A stretch of DNA of 64,000 nt from Lentisphaerota bacterium (GTDB lineage: Bacteria; Verrucomicrobiota; Lentisphaeria; Victivallales; Victivallaceae). The notes beneath the pieces are model-generated. The model did not search any database. It saw nothing but the letters and a program-made list of their open reading frames with translations, and had not been told where the DNA came from. The position numbers were made by a program, and so were the translations under genes. The stretch lies in the NCBI GenBank assembly GCA_015061625.1, contig SUWG01000003.1, positions 1 to 64,000 on the forward strand, given 5' to 3'. Positions 9,512 through 18,656 of this stretch are shown piece after piece. Positions within the stretch are counted from its first letter, which is position 1, and the number at the start of each line of letters is the position of its first letter.

Positions 9512-10858
9512 TTATGCGTCAGCGTTGCCGACCAGTTTCTGCACGTTGACCGGCAGATTGGTGACGACTTCGACCTCTTTGCCGTATTTGAGCAGAGTAT
9601 TTTCGATAACGAGGTAGTCAAAACCGGGGATGACGACATCATTCCAGTGGTTGCCGATGCCGCGCAGAGCGACATCGAGCATGGTGACGATGTTGTTGCC
9701 CAGCGGATTTTCCGATTCGAGGGTGATGGCTCCGAAAAATTCCTGACACTCGGTGTAGCCGGAATTGTGGGTGCCGGTGTAAGGTTTGAGATTTTCCAAA
9801 TCGATTTTTTTGCCGATGCGTTTGCTCATTTCATCGGAACGGGCGGCGAAGTAATCCACCAGAGCCTGTTCCTGGATTTTGGCGGGCAGATTTTCTCTGG
9901 CGATCAGGCAGTAGGCATCATAACCGGCTTTATATGCGCCCTCGACCAGATCGAAGAAATACTGCTGATCGGCAGTTACTTCACCCGGATCATTGACTGC
10001 GATCACGGAACGGCGGATGCAACTGTTCAGCCCGTCACATTTTGCGCCGACGCCGAGGTGTACCCAGTCACCGTGTTTGATTTCCCGGTTGAGGGCTTTA
10101 CCGATGAGTGAACGGTTGGATTCATTGGCACCGACCATGATATCGAAACCGAGTTCTTCGGCTCCCATTTCTCTGGCGGCGAAGTAGCCCCAGGCGGCGA
10201 CTTGAGTTTCGAGCATACCGGGTTTCAGCACGGCGAGCAGGACACGCATGATGATATCGGAAATTTTTCCGGCATTGCGGATGAGAGCCTGTTCGGCGGG
10301 GCTTTTTTCATACTTCACTTTGTAGTAGAGTTCCTGGGCATCGACGACTTCGCAGAATTGTTGGCAGTAATCGACCAGAGAAGCGGGGATCACCTGCCGC
10401 GGGGTGAGCAAAGCGATCTTTTCGGGCATGACACCGCCGTTGGCCATTTTGACGATATCTTCAAATTTTTCTGCGGCGACGGGATATTTTTCATCTGCCA
10501 GCTGCAGCAATTCGGCTTTGTGGATCTTGACGGGGTAGTGACGGCTCAACTGTTCGGCGACATAACCGCCTTCCAGTCCGGCGATCAGATGAGTGCCGTC
10601 TTTGCCGACGACGGCGGCGACCTGTTCGACGGTCAAATTGCAGTTGCCGCAGAGGTAAGGCACATCGCCGCAGTAGTGTTCATCGGAAAAAACCAGACCG
10701 ACTTCCAGCCCGGCATCAGCGAGATTTTTATAGACGTTTTCACTGCGCTGTTGATATTCGGCGGGGGATATCCGGGTGAATTTATCGATTTCCGGGGCAT
10801 CAGCGAGAATCCGCTTGACCAGATCAAAATCTTTTTGGAGTCTGTTAAGATCGACCAT
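9512..10858 (-). CDS. M24 family metallopeptidase (Xaa-Pro aminopeptidase-like)
   Basis: FDIMVGANESNRSLIGKALNREIKHGDWVHLGVGAKCDGLNSCIRR; pita-bread-type C-terminus. Confidence 0.8.
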   Translation of the reverse strand: MVDLNRLQKDFDLVKRILADAPEIDKFTRISPAEYQQRSENVYKNLADAGLEVGLVFSDEHYCGDVPYLCGNCNLTVEQVAAVVGKDGTHLIAGLEGGYVAEQLSRHYPVKIHKAELLQLADEKYPVAAEKFEDIVKMANGGVMPEKIALLTPRQVIPASLVDYCQQFCEVVDAQELYYKVKYEKSPAEQALIRNAGKISDIIMRVLLAVLKPGMLETQVAAWGYFAAREMGAEELGFDIMVGANESNRSLIGKALNREIKHGDWVHLGVGAKCDGLNSCIRRSVIAVNDPGEVTADQQYFFDLVEGAYKAGYDAYCLIARENLPAKIQEQALVDYFAARSDEMSKRIGKKIDLENLKPYTGTHNSGYTECQEFFGAITLESENPLGNNIVTMLDVALRGIGNHWNDVVIPGFDYLVIENTLLKYGKEVEVVTNLPVNVQKLVGNADA

Positions 10859-10861
10859 TTT

Positions 10862-11554
10862 TTATTTCTCCAGAAGTTTGGTTAAATCTGCAATTTTACG
10901 GGGGCGCATTTTGTTGCTGACCAGTGCTTCACCGTAACGGACACCGATGGATTGACCGCGCATGGAAGCACGGGATTCCAGCATTTGATCGGCACCGCCG
11001 ACCACTCCGGTCTGCGAGGCATAAACTTCCATGGCTTTCAGTTTATCCGCCATGGTATCGCTGATATCGATGACCATTTCGACTTCCGGGATGAGGCGGA
11101 TAACTTCAAAATGGTAAAGCGGCACATCTTTCCAGACGGGGGCGGCTTCCATGGCACAGGCCAGTGAGGCGTGGAAGTGGCCTTCGGCGACGACCTTACT
11201 TACGCTGCGGTGGTCATGGTAATCGCTCTCAAAGTGGGTGAAGACCGCATCGGGTTGAAAGGTGCGGATCTCTTCGATGACCCGGCGGTAGGTGGAGTTG
11301 TCTACGGAAAGGCTCCAATCCAGCAAGCCGTAATTCACATAACTTGAAATGCCGAGGATCTTGCAAACCTTTTCCACTTCTGCGGCACGGGTGGCGCAGA
11401 TGGTGGATTTTTCTTCGATGGTGGCATAGCCTTCCGCCCCGGCGGAGAAGTGGACAAGCCGGATATCTGCCCCGGCATTGGCGAATTTGCGGATCGTGCC
11501 GCCCAGACCGATAACTTCATCATCCGGATGAGCGCAGAAAACCAGAATTTTCAT
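10862..11554 (-). CDS. PIG-L family deacetylase
   Basis: MKILVFCAHPDDEVIGLGGTIRKFANAGADIRLVHFSAG; THFESDYHDHRSV. Confidence 0.92.
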   Translation of the reverse strand: MKILVFCAHPDDEVIGLGGTIRKFANAGADIRLVHFSAGAEGYATIEEKSTICATRAAEVEKVCKILGISSYVNYGLLDWSLSVDNSTYRRVIEEIRTFQPDAVFTHFESDYHDHRSVSKVVAEGHFHASLACAMEAAPVWKDVPLYHFEVIRLIPEVEMVIDISDTMADKLKAMEVYASQTGVVGGADQMLESRASMRGQSIGVRYGEALVSNKMRPRKIADLTKLLEK

Positions 11555-11665
11555 AACTTTACCTCTTTCTTTGTTTCTGAAAGTTTAATATTTCAATAAA
11601 AATATAGCATTAAGGAAATGTCTTTGCAATTTGTTTTTCGTTTTTTTACTGCTTTTTTTCAAAAA

Positions 11666-14140
11666 TTATGATTCGATGAGCAACTCTGCTCCGCCGGTCA
11701 AGCCGGATGGCGCACGGAATTCCTCATATTCATTCGCTGAAGTATTGGTGACTTTGACGACCAATTCCCGGCGGTTGGAAATATCGCCCAAAGCCACCTG
11801 AAACGGGGCAAAGGCGGTTTTGCCGCAGAATTTACCATCCACCCAAACTTCGATATTGGCAACGGCTCCGGGGGCGGAAAAAGTGGCATTCCCGGAGTAA
11901 TCGCTGATGTCAAAGCGGTAACTTGCGGTGCCGGAATAAAATATCTGTCCCTGATCGGCCCATGAACCGGCATTGAGAGTATTGCGCCGCGGTGAAATGC
12001 TTACGTCGCATTTTTCCGGGGCGTAAAGTTCCAGAATGTAATAAGTGCCGCCGACCTGATGATCGAATTCACCGGAAATTTCCAGGGCAGTATCGAAGTC
12101 GCCTTGCAGGATGACCGGCAGATAGAATTGATAATCGCCGGTGACTTCCGGTTCATTGCCGGTGCCGACGTGCGGACGGCCGAGATATGCCGGGCGGTGA
12201 TGCCAGGCGGATAATTCAAAAGAGTGTTTTCCGGCGGCCGCCGGGATATCAAATGCCAGATAGCGGTCGGTCAATTCCAGAACTTCAGCACCGCCGGTCA
12301 ATTCTTTACCGTCAAAAAGAATGGTGTCACCGGCGAAAACTTCCGGAATGAGCAACTGCACTTTGCCGGGGATATCCCGGGTGATGGTAAATTCCGAATT
12401 GTAATGAAACGGCACCCGGTTGGGAGCGGCAAAGCCGACTTCTGCCGGAAATGGCAGCGAGACGGATTTGACCTTTTGCGGTGAACGGAAACGCTCAAAC
12501 GGGCCGTTGATAACGGCGATTTCCCCCGGAGCGATGAGCAGATCGATTTTGCGGTTCTCAAATTCCAGCGTGCCGGAAAGTTCCTCTTTGCTCCAGATGT
12601 TGCTGACCAGCAGAAAATGCTGACCATCAAGTTTGCGGCGCATACCGATCAATTCGCCGCCGGTAAAGGTGAAATCTTTTTCCGGCAGTTGCGGCAAACG
12701 GCCGAGGGTTTTGATCGCGCCGGGGGTTCCTTCGGGAACGATGAGGTAACTGATCCCGGCGTGGGTGAGCATATCGGTAAAGGTGAAAAAGTTTTCCGTA
12801 TCGTCAACTCCGGCGCGGACGGCTTCTGAAACATCTTCGACCAGCACCGAGGGGGCGAATTCCCCCTGCGAAGCGATAAAGACATTTTCGGCGATGAAGT
12901 CATTGAGTTGGCGGATGGCTCCGGCCAGACCGAGGTGCTGTTCCGGCGGGGCGATATATTTTCTCCGGCATTCGTGTTTGTGTTCGATGGCGTGGGGAAT
13001 GAAGGTGGTGATCCCGGAAAACAACTGCCAGACGGCGATCAGCCGCAGATCGTTGGCAGTTGCGCCCCAGTTGGTCACGGCAAAAAGTTCACACGCTCCG
13101 CCGCTTTTGCCGTGATGGATGGCGGCACTGGATACATATTTGGCGCGCAGATCATATTTGGTGCGGAAAAAATCCGGATATTGATAAAATTTATCATCAC
13201 CGCCGCGGGAAACTTTCAGATAGTGGCGGCGGTCATCAAAATGGGTGCCGCCATCGAGCAGGAGCAATTCATGGTCGGTGCCGGGCAGGTCACAGTGACG
13301 GTAAAGATGAAACGGATTGCCCTCAATGAAAATGGAACTGCGCTGGCAGCGGGAACGGGGAAACGGCCCGGTATCGCTGGTGTGGAAAGAATATTTGAGA
13401 TTGTGCGCCTGACACCATTTGTGGTTGTTTTCAAACCATTGCAGATAGAGTTTTTCACAGAAGCACCAGTAGTCGTAAGAGTATTTACTGCTTTTGCCGC
13501 TGACGATATCGTGGAGATACGGCGTAAGGTCATAACCGTATTCAGCGGCGAAATTTTCCGCAAAATTCTGCGCCCACGGATAGTAATCTTCCGCGCCCAT
13601 GATCTCCTGGGAAAAGGCATCGTAACGGCGGTTATCCGCATCGGAAAAGATTCCTTCGATGATATTGCCGAAATATTTTCCCAGCCGGGCGGCAAATTTT
13701 TCATAGACCAATTCGATGAAAAGCCGGGAACTTTCCGGTTCTTCAAAGGCCGGAAAGCCCCACGGCACATTTACTGCTTTGACCTGACCGTTGCCGTCGA
13801 TAGTGAGCCGCTGCTGATGCAATTCCGGGGCGATTGCGGCGATCTTGCCGCCCACATCCCCGGAAGGACACCGCCATCCATCCATCAGATAAAGTTTCAA
13901 GCCGTATTTCCCGGCGGCTTTGACGAATCTTTCAATGATCTCAAAGTAAGTTTCTGTGAGAAACACTTCGCTGGCAAAACCGCTGGAAGCACCGTTGAAA
14001 AGGATGCATCCGCCGAATCCGTCATCATATAACTCTTTCATTTTCAAGTCGATGATCTTTTCGGTATAGCCGTTTTCCAGATCAGAACTGTTCAAAAAGT
14101 AGAACGGCAGCGGACGGCAGGCAGTCAGGTCGGTATACAT
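11666..14140 (-). CDS. Putative glycoside hydrolase (TIM-barrel with C-terminal beta-sandwich, GH106-like architecture)
   Basis: 824 aa; N-terminal barrel-type sequence and C-terminal GH2-like sugar-binding domain; family assignment tentative. Confidence 0.55.
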   Translation of the reverse strand: MYTDLTACRPLPFYFLNSSDLENGYTEKIIDLKMKELYDDGFGGCILFNGASSGFASEVFLTETYFEIIERFVKAAGKYGLKLYLMDGWRCPSGDVGGKIAAIAPELHQQRLTIDGNGQVKAVNVPWGFPAFEEPESSRLFIELVYEKFAARLGKYFGNIIEGIFSDADNRRYDAFSQEIMGAEDYYPWAQNFAENFAAEYGYDLTPYLHDIVSGKSSKYSYDYWCFCEKLYLQWFENNHKWCQAHNLKYSFHTSDTGPFPRSRCQRSSIFIEGNPFHLYRHCDLPGTDHELLLLDGGTHFDDRRHYLKVSRGGDDKFYQYPDFFRTKYDLRAKYVSSAAIHHGKSGGACELFAVTNWGATANDLRLIAVWQLFSGITTFIPHAIEHKHECRRKYIAPPEQHLGLAGAIRQLNDFIAENVFIASQGEFAPSVLVEDVSEAVRAGVDDTENFFTFTDMLTHAGISYLIVPEGTPGAIKTLGRLPQLPEKDFTFTGGELIGMRRKLDGQHFLLVSNIWSKEELSGTLEFENRKIDLLIAPGEIAVINGPFERFRSPQKVKSVSLPFPAEVGFAAPNRVPFHYNSEFTITRDIPGKVQLLIPEVFAGDTILFDGKELTGGAEVLELTDRYLAFDIPAAAGKHSFELSAWHHRPAYLGRPHVGTGNEPEVTGDYQFYLPVILQGDFDTALEISGEFDHQVGGTYYILELYAPEKCDVSISPRRNTLNAGSWADQGQIFYSGTASYRFDISDYSGNATFSAPGAVANIEVWVDGKFCGKTAFAPFQVALGDISNRRELVVKVTNTSANEYEEFRAPSGLTGGAELLIES

Positions 14141-14149
14141 GGTGATAAA

Positions 14150-16162
14150 TTACTCCTGATCAAGAATATCCGCATCGATCGCTCCGGCCGTGAACTCATA
14201 AAGTCCGGGGCCGGTCTTGCGGGTCAGACCGAAGCGGGATTTCAAGTTGATATGTTCCGGAACTTTGATGGTCGCTTTGACCGGATCGGGGCCGAGGGCC
14301 ACTGCCACGAGGGCAACTTCACCGTCTTCCGCCTGGAAAAGTTTGGCCATCACCCGGTCGGTGCCGATGACTTCCACCGGGATACCATCCTCTTTGGACA
14401 TGATGAATTTTTCCAGACTTTTCATGATCTGCACCATTTCAACCACGGCGGGCCAATCTCTGGCCGCTGAACCGGGAATGAGTCTTTCGCCGCGCAGGAA
14501 AAGCGAGGTGTAACTGAAAAAGACGAAACCTCTTGCTCCCATGATCGCACCGAGCAGCGGCATGGCGATAAGTTCCTGACGGTTGGGGCCGCGGGTACCG
14601 GAAACCTGCGGATTGACGGCGTGGTATTCCCAGTTGAAAATCTGCGGCACCATCCACACCGGAATACCGCCCAGATTGGCGGCTTGCATGGCGGCAACCA
14701 GTTTGTCGAGGGATTGTTTTTCCGCTCTGGCATCAATGGGATAATTATCGATACCGAAAACGTCACCGGAAGTGTGATAAAGCGGCATATCCTCGGTGCG
14801 GTAGGTCAATGTCCACACCGGGTGCCACGGGTCGATCGCCGAGATCTGTTCGCGGACAGATTGCAGATAGGGAATGTGATCGCGCGAACACTCATCGGAA
14901 ATGTACCACCCCAGCAATGCCGGATGATCTTTGGTCATCTGCACGGCATGGGTGATCACTTCCCGCATACCTTTTACCCCATCCCACTCATGGTAAGCCT
15001 GGGTGCTGTCGGGTATCTGGGTCGCCGTGGAAAAGAGCAGACGCAGATTGTACTTATGGATCAGGTCGAGTCCTTCACGCATATTGGTTGCCACGTCAGC
15101 ATGACGCACGTTGCCGCGCAGACTCAAACTGGCGTAGAGGTGGAGCGTATTGAATCCGGCGGCGGCGACCCGCTGGATATCGATCTCACCGAACATCCCG
15201 TAGACCCCCAGCACCATGAATGGTTTGCCATCGACGATCAACCGGCCGTATTCATCGAATAAGGCGGCATTGGCAGGCACGGGGGTATCCGGTTCCAGCA
15301 CATTCATCTGATAAGTGGCGGTGTAAAGACAAAGTTTTTTGGCCATATCCAGAACTTTGATGGTCATTTCGGCTTTGCCGGGTACGAGGTCGGAAAATTC
15401 CCCTTTGAAACAGAAGTTTTCATCCATATTTTCCAGCACGACCGATTCGGTTTTGCCGTTCTGGGTGATGGAAACCAGCAACGCCGCCGGTTGCGGGGTG
15501 CGGGGATCGACATGGATGGTGAAGTTGGTATCGCCATTGCGGAATGTCAGGTTGCCCGGCTGGATTATCCGCGCGGAAACATCCTGCCCTTCAGAAGATA
15601 TTTCCACATCATCGAAGAATATCTCACCGCTCCAGTCATGCCACAGATACAGCACCAGATGCGGTTCATAGCCGTTGGGGCGGGCCATGAATTGAAAGGT
15701 GAATTCCTGATATTCACCGGTCAGCGGCTTTAACGGATAGAGAACTTCTCTGGGGCGGCCGTTGACCCGGTATTCGATACCGCAGACCACCGGTTTTTTC
15801 TGGCGGCTGCCGGGGGCATTGACGATGTCGCCCTTGATTTTGAGGCGGAGCATATAATTCACGCCCGGTTCGATACCGGTCAGCGGGAATGCGATATACT
15901 CGCCGACCTGATTGGATTGGCGGGCGAAACGCAAAGCAGATGTGCCATTGACACCGACTCCGCGAACAATGGAGTAGCCTTCGGGCAGAGCCACCGGGGG
16001 CTGGGCGGAGTCAAAAGTCCAGTTGAGCAGCACCTGCCGGCCGCCTCTGGGGTAATTCTGGGCTTCTTCCACGCTGATCGAAGCCGTGGGGGCAGTGGCA
16101 CAGCCGGTGATGACCAGCAGAGTAAACAGCATTACGGAAAAACGGGTGAAAAACTTTTTCAT
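14150..16162 (-). CDS. Putative glycosidase lipoprotein, paralog of the next gene
   Basis: Lipobox LLVITGC; LIVDGKPFMVLGVYG followed by barrel-like region; strong similarity to 16159-18141. Confidence 0.65.
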   Translation of the reverse strand: MKKFFTRFSVMLFTLLVITGCATAPTASISVEEAQNYPRGGRQVLLNWTFDSAQPPVALPEGYSIVRGVGVNGTSALRFARQSNQVGEYIAFPLTGIEPGVNYMLRLKIKGDIVNAPGSRQKKPVVCGIEYRVNGRPREVLYPLKPLTGEYQEFTFQFMARPNGYEPHLVLYLWHDWSGEIFFDDVEISSEGQDVSARIIQPGNLTFRNGDTNFTIHVDPRTPQPAALLVSITQNGKTESVVLENMDENFCFKGEFSDLVPGKAEMTIKVLDMAKKLCLYTATYQMNVLEPDTPVPANAALFDEYGRLIVDGKPFMVLGVYGMFGEIDIQRVAAAGFNTLHLYASLSLRGNVRHADVATNMREGLDLIHKYNLRLLFSTATQIPDSTQAYHEWDGVKGMREVITHAVQMTKDHPALLGWYISDECSRDHIPYLQSVREQISAIDPWHPVWTLTYRTEDMPLYHTSGDVFGIDNYPIDARAEKQSLDKLVAAMQAANLGGIPVWMVPQIFNWEYHAVNPQVSGTRGPNRQELIAMPLLGAIMGARGFVFFSYTSLFLRGERLIPGSAARDWPAVVEMVQIMKSLEKFIMSKEDGIPVEVIGTDRVMAKLFQAEDGEVALVAVALGPDPVKATIKVPEHINLKSRFGLTRKTGPGLYEFTAGAIDADILDQE

Positions 16163-18141
16163 TCAGCAACCTCCAGAATATCTGAATCGATTCCTTGTGC
16201 GGTAAAGACGAATTTGCCATCTTTGAATTCGGTAAGTCCGGTGCGGGATTTCAACTGCACACCATCGGGCAGTATGATTTCGATCTGCGCCGTTACCGGA
16301 TCGGGGCCGAGGGCGACGATGAAAACGGCGATTTTGCCGTCATCGGCTTTGAATGCTTTGGCCATCACCCGGTCGGTGCCGGTGACCCGGACTTCCGGAG
16401 CCGGTTCGGTTCCCAGAATATAGGGAGCGAGGCGGCGCATTTCCTGCGCCATGAATTTCACATCGGGCCACACTCTTTCAGTGATGCCGGGGAGAATTTT
16501 TTCGGCGTGAAAGGTGATACCGACTTCACTGTAAAAGATGAAGCCTTTGGCTCCCATGATGGCACACAGCAGCGGCATGGCGAGCATCTCTTTGCGGTTG
16601 GGGCCGCGGGTGGTGGCGAATTTGGCCGGATCATTCTTGTATTGGGCGTCGTAGATCGCCCAGTTGAAAATCTGGGGGATCGCCCAGATCGGCATACCGG
16701 TGGATTGTGCGCCGCGCATATAGGTTATGATCGGGTCGAGGGTCGGTTTGGTATCCGTCGGTTTGATCGGGTAGGGATCGACGCCGATGATATCGCCGCT
16801 GATGCCGTAAAGCGGCAGATCCTGCATCCGGTAGGTGATGGTGTAAGTCGGGTGCCACGGATCGGCACCGTTGACTGCTTCACGCAAACTCTGCACATGG
16901 GGGATGGTATGCCGGGAAACCTCATCGGAAAGGTAATATCCCAGCAATGCCGGGTGGCTGGCGAATTCCTGTGCGATACGCACGGCCACGGGGATCGCGC
17001 CTTTGGTTCCGTCAAGTTCGGTGCATCCCTGACTGTAACCGGGCAGCTGCTGGTTGAATGCGAAGATCATTTTCAGCCCGTATTTGGCGAAATTATCCAA
17101 TCCGGCCCGGATATCGGCAAGCTGATTGCCGGTCTTGCGTGCGCCATACATGGAAAAACTGGGATAGACCAGCACGCAGTTGAATCCGGCATCGGCGATC
17201 CGCCGGAGATTGGGTTCATGAAAGAGGCCGTAGACGCCGAGCGGCATGAATGGTTTGCCATCGACGATCAATCTGCCGTGGCGGTCGATGGTAATGGCAT
17301 AATCCGGGGCTTTCTGATCGGCGGGCAGGATATTGATCTGATATTCATTGGTCGCCATGATCATTTTGGCTTGCGGATCGATGATACTCAAAGTAAGTTT
17401 GCCTTTACCGGGGAGCATTCTGCTGAATTTTCCGGCCAATTCCCGGCGGTTGAGCAGCAGTTCTTCGGTGTGGCCCTCCTGTTCCAGCTTGACATAGACC
17501 ATCATGTGTTCCGGGGCATCGTCGTTGATGTGTACGCGGAAGTCGGTTTCGCCGTAGCGGAAAGTGAGATTCTGCGGCCAGAGCAGACGGGACGAATAAT
17601 CCGGCCCTGCCGCCCGCACGACCACATCATCGAACCACACCGTGCCGGAATAGTGGGAATTGAGGTTCAGTGTGAGTTGTGCGCCCATGTTTTCTCTGGC
17701 GAGAAACGAGAATTTGACTTCGGTATATTCCCCGCTTGGTACATAAGTCGGGTATTCGACATAGATGGTGTTGCCGTTTTGAGTGTGTTCGATACCGCCG
17801 ACGGTCAGACGGTTGTTGCCGGAAATCCGCCGGATATCAGCGGATTTGACCATGAAACTTACTTCATATCTTGCTCCGGCGGTCAACTGCGGCAGTTGGA
17901 TGCAGTAATCGACTCTGACATCAGGCGGAGTGGTGCGGTCAAGTTTCAATGCGGTCGTGCCGTTGGTTCCTTCCCCGGCGGCGCGGGTGTAACCGGGCAG
18001 TCTGCGCCAGCGTCGCATATTATCGAAACTCTGATTGATGATGATGTTGTCACCGGCGTTGCGGTAAGTGCGTACGTCACTTACTTCAACTGCCCAGACG
18101 AGCATGGGGAAGAACAAAAGCGCAAGAGATTTCCACTTCAT
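16159..18141 (-). CDS. Secreted putative glycosidase, tandem paralog of 14150-16162
   Basis: Signal peptide; LIVDGKPFMPLGVYG, IPQIFNW, TRGPNRKEMLAMPLLCAIMGAKGF, GTDRVMAKAF shared with paralog. Confidence 0.65.
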   Translation of the reverse strand: MKWKSLALLFFPMLVWAVEVSDVRTYRNAGDNIIINQSFDNMRRWRRLPGYTRAAGEGTNGTTALKLDRTTPPDVRVDYCIQLPQLTAGARYEVSFMVKSADIRRISGNNRLTVGGIEHTQNGNTIYVEYPTYVPSGEYTEVKFSFLARENMGAQLTLNLNSHYSGTVWFDDVVVRAAGPDYSSRLLWPQNLTFRYGETDFRVHINDDAPEHMMVYVKLEQEGHTEELLLNRRELAGKFSRMLPGKGKLTLSIIDPQAKMIMATNEYQINILPADQKAPDYAITIDRHGRLIVDGKPFMPLGVYGLFHEPNLRRIADAGFNCVLVYPSFSMYGARKTGNQLADIRAGLDNFAKYGLKMIFAFNQQLPGYSQGCTELDGTKGAIPVAVRIAQEFASHPALLGYYLSDEVSRHTIPHVQSLREAVNGADPWHPTYTITYRMQDLPLYGISGDIIGVDPYPIKPTDTKPTLDPIITYMRGAQSTGMPIWAIPQIFNWAIYDAQYKNDPAKFATTRGPNRKEMLAMPLLCAIMGAKGFIFYSEVGITFHAEKILPGITERVWPDVKFMAQEMRRLAPYILGTEPAPEVRVTGTDRVMAKAFKADDGKIAVFIVALGPDPVTAQIEIILPDGVQLKSRTGLTEFKDGKFVFTAQGIDSDILEVAE

Positions 18142-18656
18142 ATTTTCACCTCAATTTCACGGGTTAAATGGAGTTTGCTGCCGGAGTAACTGCCGGAAAA
18201 ACTTTCGGTAAAGAGAATATTTTTATCCTCTTTGAAGCGCATTTCAGGGGCGCAAAGGAGCAGATCGACGGGTTTTTCCGGAGTACCGTCGATTTGGATA
18301 TCCAGTTTGATAATGTTGCTTGCGCTGTTGAATTGCCACGTCATAGCGATCGAAACGCCGGGGTATTCCAGCAGAAATTTCCGGTCATTGCCGCCGCAGA
18401 AAATACCTTTGGTTCGGATGATGAATTCATCGGCAGTTGCTTTTATTACTTCAAATTCCGCCCAGCGTTCATCCCGGAGCGTGTATACGGCATCGCCGTC
18501 GGTAAGTTGATCCTGCCAGCGGGTACTGCCGGCAGGATTGCCTGCCGGGTCGGTGAAAAACACCGGAAAGAGGTGGCCGTCAAAGAAAGTACAGCCGAAT
18601 TTATCACCTTGCATGGTGATATTGCCGGTGATATCATTTTTCTTTATTTCAAGCAT
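18138..18656 (-). CDS. Hypothetical protein
   Basis: 172-aa ORF overlapping both neighbours by 4-8 bp in a compact operon. Confidence 0.6.
   Translation of the reverse strand: MLEIKKNDITGNITMQGDKFGCTFFDGHLFPVFFTDPAGNPAGSTRWQDQLTDGDAVYTLRDERWAEFEVIKATADEFIIRTKGIFCGGNDRKFLLEYPGVSIAMTWQFNSASNIIKLDIQIDGTPEKPVDLLLCAPEMRFKEDKNILFTESFSGSYSGSKLHLTREIEVKI

Noticed and set aside
12908-14032. 374-aa plus-strand ORF within the 824-aa glycosidase
   Set aside because: Antisense shadow caused by codon bias; no motif or RBS.
16195-18189. 664-aa ORF on plus strand opposite the glycosidase gene
   Set aside because: Antisense shadow of a strongly supported CDS with signal peptide, paralog and operon context; translated sequence is low-quality (Asp/Gly/His/Phe-rich) with no family resemblance.
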